DNA from: Actinomycetes bacterium
GTDB taxonomy: Bacteria > Actinomycetota > Thermoleophilia > Solirubrobacterales > Solirubrobacteraceae
Reading direction: 5' to 3'
Length of the DNA stretch: 9,438 nt
Assembly (NCBI GenBank): GCA_023405705.1
Contig: JAEXXR010000340.1
Span: forward strand, 1-9,438
Below the pieces are notes generated by a model, which saw nothing but the letters and a program-made list of their open reading frames with translations, had not been told where the DNA came from and did no database searches. Below, piece by piece: positions 1-6,344 of this stretch (position 1 is its first letter; the number at the start of each line of letters is the position of its first letter). The position numbers were made by a program, and so were the translations under genes.

Positions 1-1253
1 CGCTCGGCCCGGCCGGGCGCGCCGCCCACCTGCACAGACTGGCCGACGCGATCGAGGCGAACGTCGAGCGGCTCGCCGCGGTCGAGTGCGCCGACATGGC
101 GATGCTGCTGGAGTCGCTGCAGCTGCGCGTGATCGCCCGCGGCGCGCTCAACTACCGCTCCTACGCCGACCTCGCGGTCGCCTACGAGGAGCGCGACTGG
201 CACTCGAAGGGGACGTGGAACCGGGTCCAGCGGATGCCGGCCGGCCCGGCCGCGGTGATCACGCCGTGGAACGCGCCGTTCATGCTGTCGACCTGGAAGA
301 CGGCGCCGGCGCTCGCGGCCGGCTGCACGGTCGTGCTGAAGCCGGCCGAGTGGTCGCCGCTCGCCTGCGCGCTGCTGGCCGAGCTGGCGTCGGAGGCCGG
401 CATGCCGCCGGGCGTCTTCAACGTCGCGCAGGGGATCGGCGAGGAGGCCGGCGCGGCGCTCGTCAGGCACCCGCTGATCCGCCGCGTCTCCTTCACCGGC
501 TCGCCCGACGCCGCCCGCCACATCGGCGTCTCCGCGGCGCAGAACCTCGTCCCGTTCACCGGCGAGCTGGGCGGCAAGGGGCCGCTGATCGTCTTCGAGG
601 ACGCCGACCTCGACGCGGCCGCGAAGAAGGCCGCCGGCCAGTACGACGACTCCGGCCAGGTCTGCCTCGCCGGCACGCGCATCCTCGTGCAGGCGTCGAT
701 CCGCGACGCCTTCCTGGAGAAGTTCCACGCGTACACCGACGCCCACGTGCTCGGCGACCCGCGCGACCCGGCGACGACGATCTCGCCGCTGATCCATCCG
801 GACCACCTGGCGCGCGTCGAGGCGTTCGTCGAGCGCTCGCGCGCGGCCGGCGACACCGTCGTGCGCGGCGGCAGACGGGCCGGCGGGCTGCACTACGAGC
901 CGACGCTGATCGAGCCGGCCTCCAACGACGCGGAGATCGTCCAGCGCGAGGTCTTCGGGCCGGTGCTGACCTTCCAGACCTTCGCCGACGAGGACGAGGC
1001 GGTCACGCTGGCCAACAGCACGCAGTACGGGCTGAGCGGGATCGTCTACACGTCGTCGATGGGGCGGGCCGACCGGATCGGGCGGCAGATCCGCGCCGGG
1101 ATCGTCTGGGTCAACACCTTCCTCGTGCGCGACCTGACCGCGCCGTTCGGCGGCGTCGGGATCTCCGGCATCGGCCGCGAGGGCGGCGACTACGCGCTCG
1201 ACTTCTACAGCGACCTGAAGACGCTCCAGATCCTCGACGGAAGCGTGGGATGA
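1..1253 (+). CDS. HpaE-like aldehyde dehydrogenase, 5'-truncated by the window edge
   Basis: NAD(P)-dependent oxidation of an aldehyde to a carboxylic acid, cytoplasmic. The frame is open from base 3 to the TGA at 1251-1253 (416 residues visible). Against a usual 480-500, roughly 75-85 N-terminal residues lie upstream. The ATG at 96 is internal, because family-like sequence (LADAIEANVERLAAVE) precedes it in frame. Hallmarks seen: PWNAPF of the cofactor site (Asn codon 270-272), VLKPAEWSP (Lys codon 339-341), FTGELGGKGP with the general-base Glu (564-566), GQVCLAGTR with the nucleophilic Cys (663-665), EVFGPVL, and a C-terminal PFGGVGISGIGREGG. The PWNAPFMLSTWKTAPALAAG stretch and the GREGGDYALDFYSDLKT ending resemble the HpaE group (5-carboxymethyl-2-hydroxymuconate semialdehyde dehydrogenase). 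Group membership does not fix the substrate. It overlaps the next gene by ATGA, so the two are co-transcribed. Family certain, substrate unknown. Confidence 0.95.
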   Translation, partial: LGPAGRAAHLHRLADAIEANVERLAAVECADMAMLLESLQLRVIARGALNYRSYADLAVAYEERDWHSKGTWNRVQRMPAGPAAVITPWNAPFMLSTWKTAPALAAGCTVVLKPAEWSPLACALLAELASEAGMPPGVFNVAQGIGEEAGAALVRHPLIRRVSFTGSPDAARHIGVSAAQNLVPFTGELGGKGPLIVFEDADLDAAAKKAAGQYDDSGQVCLAGTRILVQASIRDAFLEKFHAYTDAHVLGDPRDPATTISPLIHPDHLARVEAFVERSRAAGDTVVRGGRRAGGLHYEPTLIEPASNDAEIVQREVFGPVLTFQTFADEDEAVTLANSTQYGLSGIVYTSSMGRADRIGRQIRAGIVWVNTFLVRDLTAPFGGVGISGIGREGGDYALDFYSDLKTLQILDGSVG

Positions 1254-2608
1254 GCGCAGGCGCACGCGACGTCGCGCGCGGTCGAGCGGCGCCTTCCCAG
1301 GCGGCGATCGACGCCGCCGTCGCGGCCGAGCGCGCGTGGATGGAGGCGCTGCTCGTGCGGCTGGTCGAGGCGCCGACGACGCTCGGTCGGGAGGAGTCAG
1401 GCCAGGCGGTGATGGAGGCCGCCTTCGCCGACTGCGGCCTGACGCCCCGCTCGGTCCCGCTCGACGCAGCAGCGCTGCGCGCGGCGCCGGGCAGCTCGCC
1501 GTTCTCCTGGAGCGTCGCGGGGAAGCGGAACGTCGTCGCGGTGTGGGAGGGCGCCGGCGGCGCGCCCGTCGCGGGTGGTGCGGTCGCCCCCGACGGCTCG
1601 CGCCGCGCGCGCTCGCTGATCCTCAACGGCCACGTCGACGTCGTCCCGCCCGCGAGCGCGAGCCTGTGGACCGGCGACCCGTTCGAGGCCCGTCGCGACG
1701 GCGACTGGCTGTACGGCCGCGGCGCCGGCGACATGAAGGCCGGCCTCGTCGCGATGACCGGCGCGATCCGCGCGCTGCGACGACTCGGGGTCGAGCTGGC
1801 GGGGCGCGTCGAGCTGCAGTCGGTCGTCGAGGAGGAGTGCACCGGCAACGGCGCGCTCCAGTGCCTGCTCGACGGAGCCCGCGCCGACGCCTGCGTCATC
1901 ACCGAGCCGCATCCCGACCACTTCACCGTCGCGCAGGTCGGCGTCCTCTGGTTCCACGTCGACGTCCGCGGCGTCCCGGCCCACGCCGCCCGCGCCTCGA
2001 CGCTCGGCTTCAACGCGATCGACGCCGCCTACGGACTGCTCGGCGCGCTGCGCGAGCTGGAGGCCGAGCTGAACGCCGACCCGCCGGCCCCCTACGACGG
2101 CTTCGCGCATCCGATCAACCTCAACCCGGGGATCGTCACCGGCGGCGACTGGACCTCGACCGTCGCGGCCGAGTGCACGCTGTCGTGCCGCCTCGGCCTC
2201 TACCCGGGCGAGACGCCGGAGCAGGCGAGAGCGCGCGTCGAGCAGACGATCGCGCGCGCCGCCGCGGCCGATCCGGTCCTGCGCGACCATCCGCCCGTCG
2301 TCCGCTACGACGGCTTCGCCTGCGAGGGAGCGGTCGTCTCCCACGAGGAGCCGGTCGTGCGGGAGCTGGCGGCCGCCTACGAGCGCGTCCACGGCGCCGC
2401 CCCGCGCCTGGAGGCGACGACCGCGACGACGGACGCGCGGCACTTCGTCCGTCACGGCATCCCTGCCATCTGCTTCGGCCCGCGTGCGGAGGAGATCCAC
2501 GGCATCGACGAGCGCGTCTCGCTCTCGTCGCTCGCCGAGGTCGCGCGCGTGCTGGCGTCATTCGTCCCGATGTGGTGCGGGACGACAACCGAGGAGGGGC
2601 GCGCGTGA
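1250..2608 (+). CDS. M20-family metallohydrolase (ArgE/DapE-type deacylase)
   Basis: A 452-residue, probably di-zinc cytoplasmic amidohydrolase that removes an acyl group from an amino-acid-like substrate or acts as a carboxypeptidase. All five expected M20 metal ligands are visible: H128 and, by spacing, catalytic D130 in NGHVDVVPP; D161 in GRGAGDMKAG; E195 (general base) and E196 in EEECTGNG; E219 in ITEPH; H417 in IHGIDERV. H245 in VPAHAAR marks the inserted dimerisation ('lid') domain. The start is the ATG at 1250, overlapping the dehydrogenase stop as ATGA. There is no strong Shine-Dalgarno, so translation is probably coupled. A Gly/Ala/Arg-rich segment around residues 103-121 is an insertion before the first metal motif. 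N-acyl-amino-acid deacetylase, desuccinylase, carbamoylase or dipeptidase all remain possible; the neighbours favour a catabolic role over arginine or lysine biosynthesis (inference). Confidence 0.93.
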   Translation: MSAGARDVARGRAAPSQAAIDAAVAAERAWMEALLVRLVEAPTTLGREESGQAVMEAAFADCGLTPRSVPLDAAALRAAPGSSPFSWSVAGKRNVVAVWEGAGGAPVAGGAVAPDGSRRARSLILNGHVDVVPPASASLWTGDPFEARRDGDWLYGRGAGDMKAGLVAMTGAIRALRRLGVELAGRVELQSVVEEECTGNGALQCLLDGARADACVITEPHPDHFTVAQVGVLWFHVDVRGVPAHAARASTLGFNAIDAAYGLLGALRELEAELNADPPAPYDGFAHPINLNPGIVTGGDWTSTVAAECTLSCRLGLYPGETPEQARARVEQTIARAAAADPVLRDHPPVVRYDGFACEGAVVSHEEPVVRELAAAYERVHGAAPRLEATTATTDARHFVRHGIPAICFGPRAEEIHGIDERVSLSSLAEVARVLASFVPMWCGTTTEEGRA

Positions 2609-2629
2609 TCGCACGGCGCGCCCACGGAG

Positions 2630-2634
2630 AGGAG
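2630..2634 (+). promoter_or_regulatory. Ribosome binding site of the permease gene
   Basis: AGGAG sits 4 bases before the ATG at 2639 and is preceded by another GGAG at 2626-2629. It fixes the permease start and shows that this gene, unlike the peptidase, is translated from its own purine-rich site. Confidence 0.7.
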
Positions 2635-2638
2635 AGCG

Positions 2639-4186
2639 ATGTCAATCGCTGAGTCAGCTGCGGTCCCCGCGGGCGGGGCCGGTGAGGGCCGTCTGCATCG
2701 GCGGGCCCTCGGCACGTGGGACCTCGTGTTCTTCATCGTCGCCGCCTCGGCGCCGCTGACCGCCGTCGCCGGCGGGCAGGCGGCGACCTACCTGGTGACG
2801 GGGAACATGGGCATCCCGTTCCTGTTCATCCCGCTCGCCGCGGTGCTCGGCGTCTTCGCCGTCGGCTACGCCGCGATGAGCCACTACGTCGCCGACGCGG
2901 GCGCCTTCTACACCTACGTCGCGCGTGGACTGGGCAAGATCCCGGCGGTCGGAACCGCCTTCGTCGCGCTCGTCTCCTACAACGCGATGCAGATGGGCAT
3001 CTACGGCCTCTTCGGCGTCGCGTTCGGGGCGTTCATGGCCGACAAGGTCGGCATCACGCTGGAGTGGTACTGGTGGTGCCTGATCGGCGGCGGGATCGTC
3101 GCGGTGCTCGGCATGCTGCAGGTCGACCTCAACGCGCGCGTGCTCGCGCTGCTGCTGATCCTCGAGGTGATCGTCGTCGCGATCTTCGACTTCGCCGTGC
3201 TCGCCGACCCCGGCCCGGAGGGGATCACCTTCCTCGGCTTCAGCCCGAGCGAGGCGACCGGCACCGCGCTCGGCGCCGCGCTGACCTTCTGCGTCGCGTC
3301 GTTCGTCGGCTTCGAGTCGGCGGCGATCTACTCGGAGGAGTGCAAGGACCCGAAGCGGACGGTCGCGCGCGCGACGCTGATCGGCGTCGCGATCATCGGC
3401 GGCTTCTACGCGATCTCCTCGTGGCTGCTGGCCAACTCGGTCGGCCCGCACACGATGGTGAACCCCGAGGCGCTGATGAGAGCGGGCTTCACGACACCCG
3501 ACGGCGCCGCGCCCGACCCGACGACGGTGCTGATAGGCGCCGGTGGCGACCGGCTCGGCGCCTTCTGGGCCGACTCGGCGTCGCTGCTGTTCGCGACCTC
3601 GCTGTTCGCCGCCGTGCTCGCCTTCCACAACGCCGTCGCGCGCTACTTCTTCGCGCTCGGCCGCGAGAGAGTGTTCCCGGCCGCCTTCGCGAAGGTCAGC
3701 CCGCGCACCGGCGCGCCGTACGTCGGCTCGATCGTCCAGTCGCTGCTGGCGCTGGTCGTGATCGGCTGGTTCGCGCTCGCCGACAAGGACCCGGTCCTGC
3801 ACCTCTTCACCTGGCTGACCAACCTCGGCGCGCTCGGCGTGCTGCTGCTGATGGCGGTGACGTCGTTCGCGGTCGTCGCCTTCTTCGCCAAGCGGCCGGA
3901 GATCCAGGCGAGAACCGGCGCCTGGCGGACGCGGATCGCCCCCGCGATCGCCGGCGTCTGCCTGATCGGCATGCTGATCCTCGGCCTGTCGAACTTCAAC
4001 GTGCTGATCACGTCGATGATCGACGCGCCGACCGACGACATGACGATCGTCCTGCCGGCGATCCTCTTCGGCGGCGGCATCGTCGGCCTGCTCCTCGGCG
4101 CCTGGCTGAAGTCGGCCCGGCCGCAGGTCTTCGCGCAGATCGGCGAGCAGAGCCCGGAGGAGGAGCTGGAGGCGAAGGGCGCCTGA
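2639..4186 (+). CDS. APC-superfamily amino-acid permease
   Basis: A 515-residue inner-membrane secondary transporter, probably proton-coupled uptake or exchange of an amino acid or related amine. After a short hydrophilic N-terminus come about 12 hydrophobic segments. Family marks: TM1 with the unwound substrate-site stretch SAPLTAVAGG; the re-entrant DAGAFYTYVARGLGK after TM2; and the conserved FVGFE (E226) followed by SEECKDPKR (E233/E234) after the sixth segment. A polar loop around residues 278-305 lies between the next helices and the C-terminus is an acidic cytoplasmic tail (SPEEELEAKGA). The ATG at 2639 is backed by a good ribosome site. Thirty bases separate it from the peptidase gene, so it should be the last gene of the unit; hairpins begin right after its stop. 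Family clear. It could carry the substrate of the two enzymes upstream, but specificity cannot be read from sequence. Confidence 0.93.
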   Translation: MSIAESAAVPAGGAGEGRLHRRALGTWDLVFFIVAASAPLTAVAGGQAATYLVTGNMGIPFLFIPLAAVLGVFAVGYAAMSHYVADAGAFYTYVARGLGKIPAVGTAFVALVSYNAMQMGIYGLFGVAFGAFMADKVGITLEWYWWCLIGGGIVAVLGMLQVDLNARVLALLLILEVIVVAIFDFAVLADPGPEGITFLGFSPSEATGTALGAALTFCVASFVGFESAAIYSEECKDPKRTVARATLIGVAIIGGFYAISSWLLANSVGPHTMVNPEALMRAGFTTPDGAAPDPTTVLIGAGGDRLGAFWADSASLLFATSLFAAVLAFHNAVARYFFALGRERVFPAAFAKVSPRTGAPYVGSIVQSLLALVVIGWFALADKDPVLHLFTWLTNLGALGVLLLMAVTSFAVVAFFAKRPEIQARTGAWRTRIAPAIAGVCLIGMLILGLSNFNVLITSMIDAPTDDMTIVLPAILFGGGIVGLLLGAWLKSARPQVFAQIGEQSPEEELEAKGA

Positions 4187-4201
4187 GAGCCGGCGCGGCT
4201 C
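4187..4201 (+). other. Small hairpin abutting the permease stop codon
   Basis: GAGCCG and CGGCTC (6 pairs) face each other across a 3-base loop, starting at the base after TGA. It is the first of a chain of hairpins and may help stabilise the mRNA 3' end or end transcription together with the next one. Confidence 0.45.
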
Positions 4202-4210
4202 GGCCGGTGC

Positions 4211-4256
4211 GAACTGGCGGTACGCATCCTTCGCGTCGGATGCGGCCCGCCAGTTC
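4211..4256 (+). terminator. Strong hairpin after the permease gene, probable terminator
   Basis: GAACTGGCGG at 4211-4220 pairs perfectly with CCGCCAGTTC at 4247-4256. After a 2x2 internal mismatch the stem continues with CGCATCC/GGATGCG (7 pairs), closed by an 8-base loop, for 17 pairs in all. No T-tract follows. Tract-less hairpins are common as terminators in high-GC actinobacteria, so this is the likely end of the dehydrogenase-peptidase-permease unit. A repeat or a protein-binding palindrome is the alternative. Confidence 0.6.
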
Positions 4257-4257
4257 C

Positions 4258-4287
4258 CCGCAGCGAACTGCGGCGGGCGGTCCGCAG
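4258..4287 (+). other. Two mutually exclusive hairpins
   Basis: CCGCAG (4258-4263), CTGCGG (4268-4273) and CCGCAG (4282-4287) follow one another. The middle arm can pair with either neighbour, with loops of 4 or 8 bases. That geometry can form a switch, but the stems are only 6 pairs and nothing else supports regulation. It lies just upstream of the mrr promoter candidate. Confidence 0.35.
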
Positions 4288-4294
4288 GCGTCAC

Positions 4295-4300
4295 TAGGCT
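4295..4300 (+). promoter_or_regulatory. Candidate -10 element of mrr (TAGGCT)
   Basis: TAGGCT fits the actinobacterial TANNNT -10 pattern and is identical to the hexamer before the TetR gene at 8684. A transcript starting 6-9 bases downstream would begin at about 4306-4309, leaving only 4-7 bases before the ATG at 4313. No Shine-Dalgarno is present and no convincing -35 box is seen at the expected distance. Confidence 0.4.
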
Positions 4301-4312
4301 GACGTGCCGTCG

Positions 4313-5245
4313 ATGGCGGTTCCCGACTTCCAATCGCTGATGCGTCCGCTGCTCCTCACGTTGAGCAACGGGGACGAGCGTGCCGTTTCAAGCATCCGAG
4401 CTGAACTCGCCGAGAAGTTCGGGCTCACGGCGGTCGAGTTGGAAGAAGAGCTGCCGAGTGGACGCGCGAGAACCTTCGCGAACCGCGTCGGATGGGCGAC
4501 GACCTACCTCTACCGCTGCAGACTGCTCGATCGCCCTCGCCGGTCCGTCTACCGACTCACCGACCGTGGCCGGGAAGTGCTCGCGGCTGAACCTGATCGC
4601 GTCGATCTCAAAGTCCTGAGCCAGTTCGCCGAGTTCCACGAGTTTCGGCGCCCGAGGACGGATCCCGCCACCTCGAACGGGACCAAGGTGGGCGAGGTCG
4701 AAGCTGACGCGACTCCAGAGGAGCGCGTTGGTGCGGCGTATCGCGAGTTGCGCGCTGCGTTGGCTGAGGATCTTCTCGACCGCATCCTCGATCAATCGCC
4801 CAGCTTTTTCGAGCAGCTTGTCCTCGACGTCCTGCATTCGATGGGCTACGGCGGCAGCCGCGCTGATGCAGCCGAACGTCTCGGAGGTACCGGAGACGAA
4901 GGCGTCGATGGCGTCATCAGGGAGGACCGCCTCGGATTGGACGTCATCTACATCCAGGCGAAGCGGTGGGCCCGCGACCGCGTCGTGCAGCGTCCAGGCA
5001 TCCAGCAGTTCGTCGGGGCGTTGCATGGCAAGCATGCTGCGAAGGGGGTGTTCATCACCACGTCGGCGTTCTCAAGAGGGGCGGTCGACTATGCCTCAAG
5101 CGTCAACTCGCGTGTGATCCTGATCGACGGCAAGGAGCTGGCTCAGCTCATGATCGACTTCGGTGTTGGTGTATTCGTCGCGGAGCGGTTCGAGCTGAAG
5201 AGAGTGGATTCCGACTACTTCGCCGGCGAGGACGACGCTGGGTGA
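4313..5245 (+). CDS. mrr: Mrr-type (type IV) restriction endonuclease
   Basis: A 310-residue DNA endonuclease of the Mrr family, whose members cut DNA carrying modified bases. An N-terminal winged-helix Mrr_N-type DNA-recognition region spans about residues 1-90 (VPDFQSLMRPLL, then FANRVGWATTYLYRCRLLDRP). A variable linker leads to the Mrr catalytic domain from about 150: SPSFFEQLVLDVLHSMGYGG (E167), GGTGDEGVDGVI (D195, D199) and IYIQAKRW (Q215, K217), forming the D...QxK variant of the PD-(D/E)XK site. GVFITTSAFS and LIDGKELAQLMID complete the fold. The ATG at 4313 is preferred over the GTG at 4304 because MAVPDFQSL matches the beginning of E. coli Mrr as I recall it (MTVPTYDKF) and because of the -10 position. 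No active-site residue is missing and the length is normal. No methyltransferase gene adjoins, as expected for a type IV enzyme. GC is lower than in flanking genes (hand counts of 55-68% per 60-base line). Confidence 0.93.
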   Translation: MAVPDFQSLMRPLLLTLSNGDERAVSSIRAELAEKFGLTAVELEEELPSGRARTFANRVGWATTYLYRCRLLDRPRRSVYRLTDRGREVLAAEPDRVDLKVLSQFAEFHEFRRPRTDPATSNGTKVGEVEADATPEERVGAAYRELRAALAEDLLDRILDQSPSFFEQLVLDVLHSMGYGGSRADAAERLGGTGDEGVDGVIREDRLGLDVIYIQAKRWARDRVVQRPGIQQFVGALHGKHAAKGVFITTSAFSRGAVDYASSVNSRVILIDGKELAQLMIDFGVGVFVAERFELKRVDSDYFAGEDDAG

Positions 5246-5299
5246 CCTGTTCGCGAGGCGCGCTGCGGGGTTGCTGAGTCGCTGGTGCGGCGACGGCGG

Positions 5300-5305
5300 T
5301 AGGGT
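5300..5305 (+). promoter_or_regulatory. Candidate -10 element of the second islet gene (TAGGGT)
   Basis: TAGGGT ends exactly 6 bases before the ATG at 5312, the spacing expected when transcription starts at or next to the A of the start codon. No Shine-Dalgarno is found, so a leaderless mRNA is likely. This would give the gene its own promoter in addition to any read-through from mrr, 66 bases upstream. Confidence 0.45.
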
Positions 5306-5311
5306 CGCCGG

Positions 5312-6235
5312 ATGAGCGATGACCCGCGTTTCGGAGTGCTGCGGAAGGTCTCGGCCACCGTCGATGGCGGATGGCGTCACGAGGCGCACGACTTCACTCC
5401 CTGGCTCGCCGACAACCTCGACCTCCTGGGGCGGGAGCTCGGGCTCGCGCTCGAGCTGCGCGAGCGCGAGCACCCAGTCGGGCGATATTCGCTCGACCTG
5501 CTGCTCGTCGACGCCGCCGAGCGGGTCGTGATCGTCGAGAACCAATTCGGTCAGACCGACCACGATCATCTCGGCAAGCTGTTGACCTACTGCGCGGGGA
5601 CGAATGCTGACGTAGTCGTCTGGATCGCCGAGACGCTCACGCCTGAGCATGTGGCGGCACTCGAGTGGCTCAACGACGCGACCATCGAGGGCGTCGGCTT
5701 CTTCGGTGTCGAGCTCGAGCTGCTGCGGATCGACGGCTCCCTCCCGGCACCGCACTTTCGCGTCGTGGTACAGCCCAACGACTGGGCCAAGAGAGCGAAG
5801 CGCGCGACGACGGCGTCGGTCGAATGGGACTGGCGGAGCTACGCGGAGCAGCTCGGAGTGCCTGACGAGCGGCTGCACGTCGGCCGGGCGCTCGTAGACG
5901 CGGTCGCGGAGCAGGTCGAGCGTCGCGGTCTCAACTTGCAGCAGCGCTTTCGGCAGGGCTACGTCGCCTTCCAACGTCCGGGTGGATACAACGTCGTGCT
6001 GATCGACGTCTACACCGCGAGCACGACGCGCTTCTCGGTCAAACTGCCGGCGCACCCGGAGCGTCTCGGGCTCACGACGCCCTACCCGCAGCTCAGTCAG
6101 TACTGGGTGGAAGCGGAGAGAGAGTGGGGTTGGCTGGTGCCCGCAGGCGACGCCGTGCTCGACGTGGGACCGGCGCTTGACGCCACGATCGCGTTCCAAC
6201 CCTCGTCGGGACCGATGGCCGCGCCGACCGCCTGA
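5312..6235 (+). CDS. PD-(D/E)XK-fold protein with E-x-Q motif, uncharacterised
   Basis: A 307-residue protein of unknown function. The N-terminal ~115 residues have the layout of a PD-(D/E)XK nuclease core: HDFTPWLADNLDLLGREL helix, then a strand with D62 (RYSLDLLLVD), then VVIVENQFGQTDHDHLGKLLTY with E76 and Q78. Gln stands where nucleases usually have Lys (E-x-Q for E-x-K). VVVWIAETLTPEHVAALEWLN continues the fold. The C-terminal half (about 165-295) carries SYAEQLGV, a helix, then QGYVAFQRPGGYNVVLIDVYTA and FSVKLPAHPERLGL. That alternation is loosely like the DUF5655/DUF4268-type domains attached to such cores; I cannot confirm a family. No signal peptide or membrane segment. It follows mrr on the same strand with its own -10 candidate and a strong hairpin 7 bases after its stop. 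A nucleic-acid-binding or defence role is inference from fold and neighbour. Nuclease activity is not assured given the Gln. Confidence 0.8.
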   Translation: MSDDPRFGVLRKVSATVDGGWRHEAHDFTPWLADNLDLLGRELGLALELREREHPVGRYSLDLLLVDAAERVVIVENQFGQTDHDHLGKLLTYCAGTNADVVVWIAETLTPEHVAALEWLNDATIEGVGFFGVELELLRIDGSLPAPHFRVVVQPNDWAKRAKRATTASVEWDWRSYAEQLGVPDERLHVGRALVDAVAEQVERRGLNLQQRFRQGYVAFQRPGGYNVVLIDVYTASTTRFSVKLPAHPERLGLTTPYPQLSQYWVEAEREWGWLVPAGDAVLDVGPALDATIAFQPSSGPMAAPTA

Positions 6236-6242
6236 ACGACCG

Positions 6243-6278
6243 AGGGCCGGAAGCCTCGGGAGAGAGGCTTCCGGCCCT
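6243..6278. terminator. 15-bp hairpin between convergent genes, bidirectional terminator
   Basis: AGGGCCGGAAGCCTC (6243-6257) and GAGGCTTCCGGCCCT (6264-6278) are perfect complements around a 6-base loop. It begins 7 bases after the stop of the plus-strand gene and lies 66 bases past the stop of the minus-strand transporter, so it can end both transcripts. No T-tract on either side. Confidence 0.75.
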
Positions 6279-6297
6279 GGTGCGTCACCGGCGGGGT

Positions 6298-6325
6298 CGC
6301 GGCCGGCGGATCTCCGCCGGCCGCG
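6298..6325. terminator. 12-bp GC-only-stem hairpin after the MMPL gene
   Basis: CGCGGCCGGCGG (6298-6309) pairs with CCGCCGGCCGCG (6314-6325) around ATCT. It is closer to the transporter stop (20 bases) than the other hairpin and probably acts first on transporter transcripts. A smaller ACGTC/GACGT stem at 6329-6342 lies between it and the stop codon. Confidence 0.65.
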
Positions 6326-6344
6326 CGCACGTCACCGGACGTCG

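Noticed and set aside
96..98. ATG at 96 as the true start of the dehydrogenase
   Set aside because: The frame is open to the window edge with dehydrogenase-like helix sequence upstream, and no ribosome site precedes it.
86..1249. An 840-residue plus-strand frame that runs through the dehydrogenase before becoming the peptidase
   Set aside because: Its first part is Arg/Gly/Ala-rich noise in the wrong frame over a clear dehydrogenase. Only the part from 1250 is real, so this is not a fusion.
2654..4333. A 559-codon minus-strand frame opposite the permease
   Set aside because: Composition dominated by Arg, Asp, Glu and His with no domain pattern, as expected for the complement of a GC-rich membrane-protein gene.
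4304..5245. Possible type I, II or III restriction-modification locus
   Set aside because: No methyltransferase, specificity or helicase gene adjoins. The domain order is that of stand-alone Mrr.
4307..5370. A 13-base exact repeat (CCGTCGATGGCGG) at 4307-4319 and 5358-5370, near the starts of both islet genes
   Set aside because: Considered as an attachment or regulatory repeat. The copies lie in different reading contexts, one deep inside coding sequence, and are made of common codons; likely chance.
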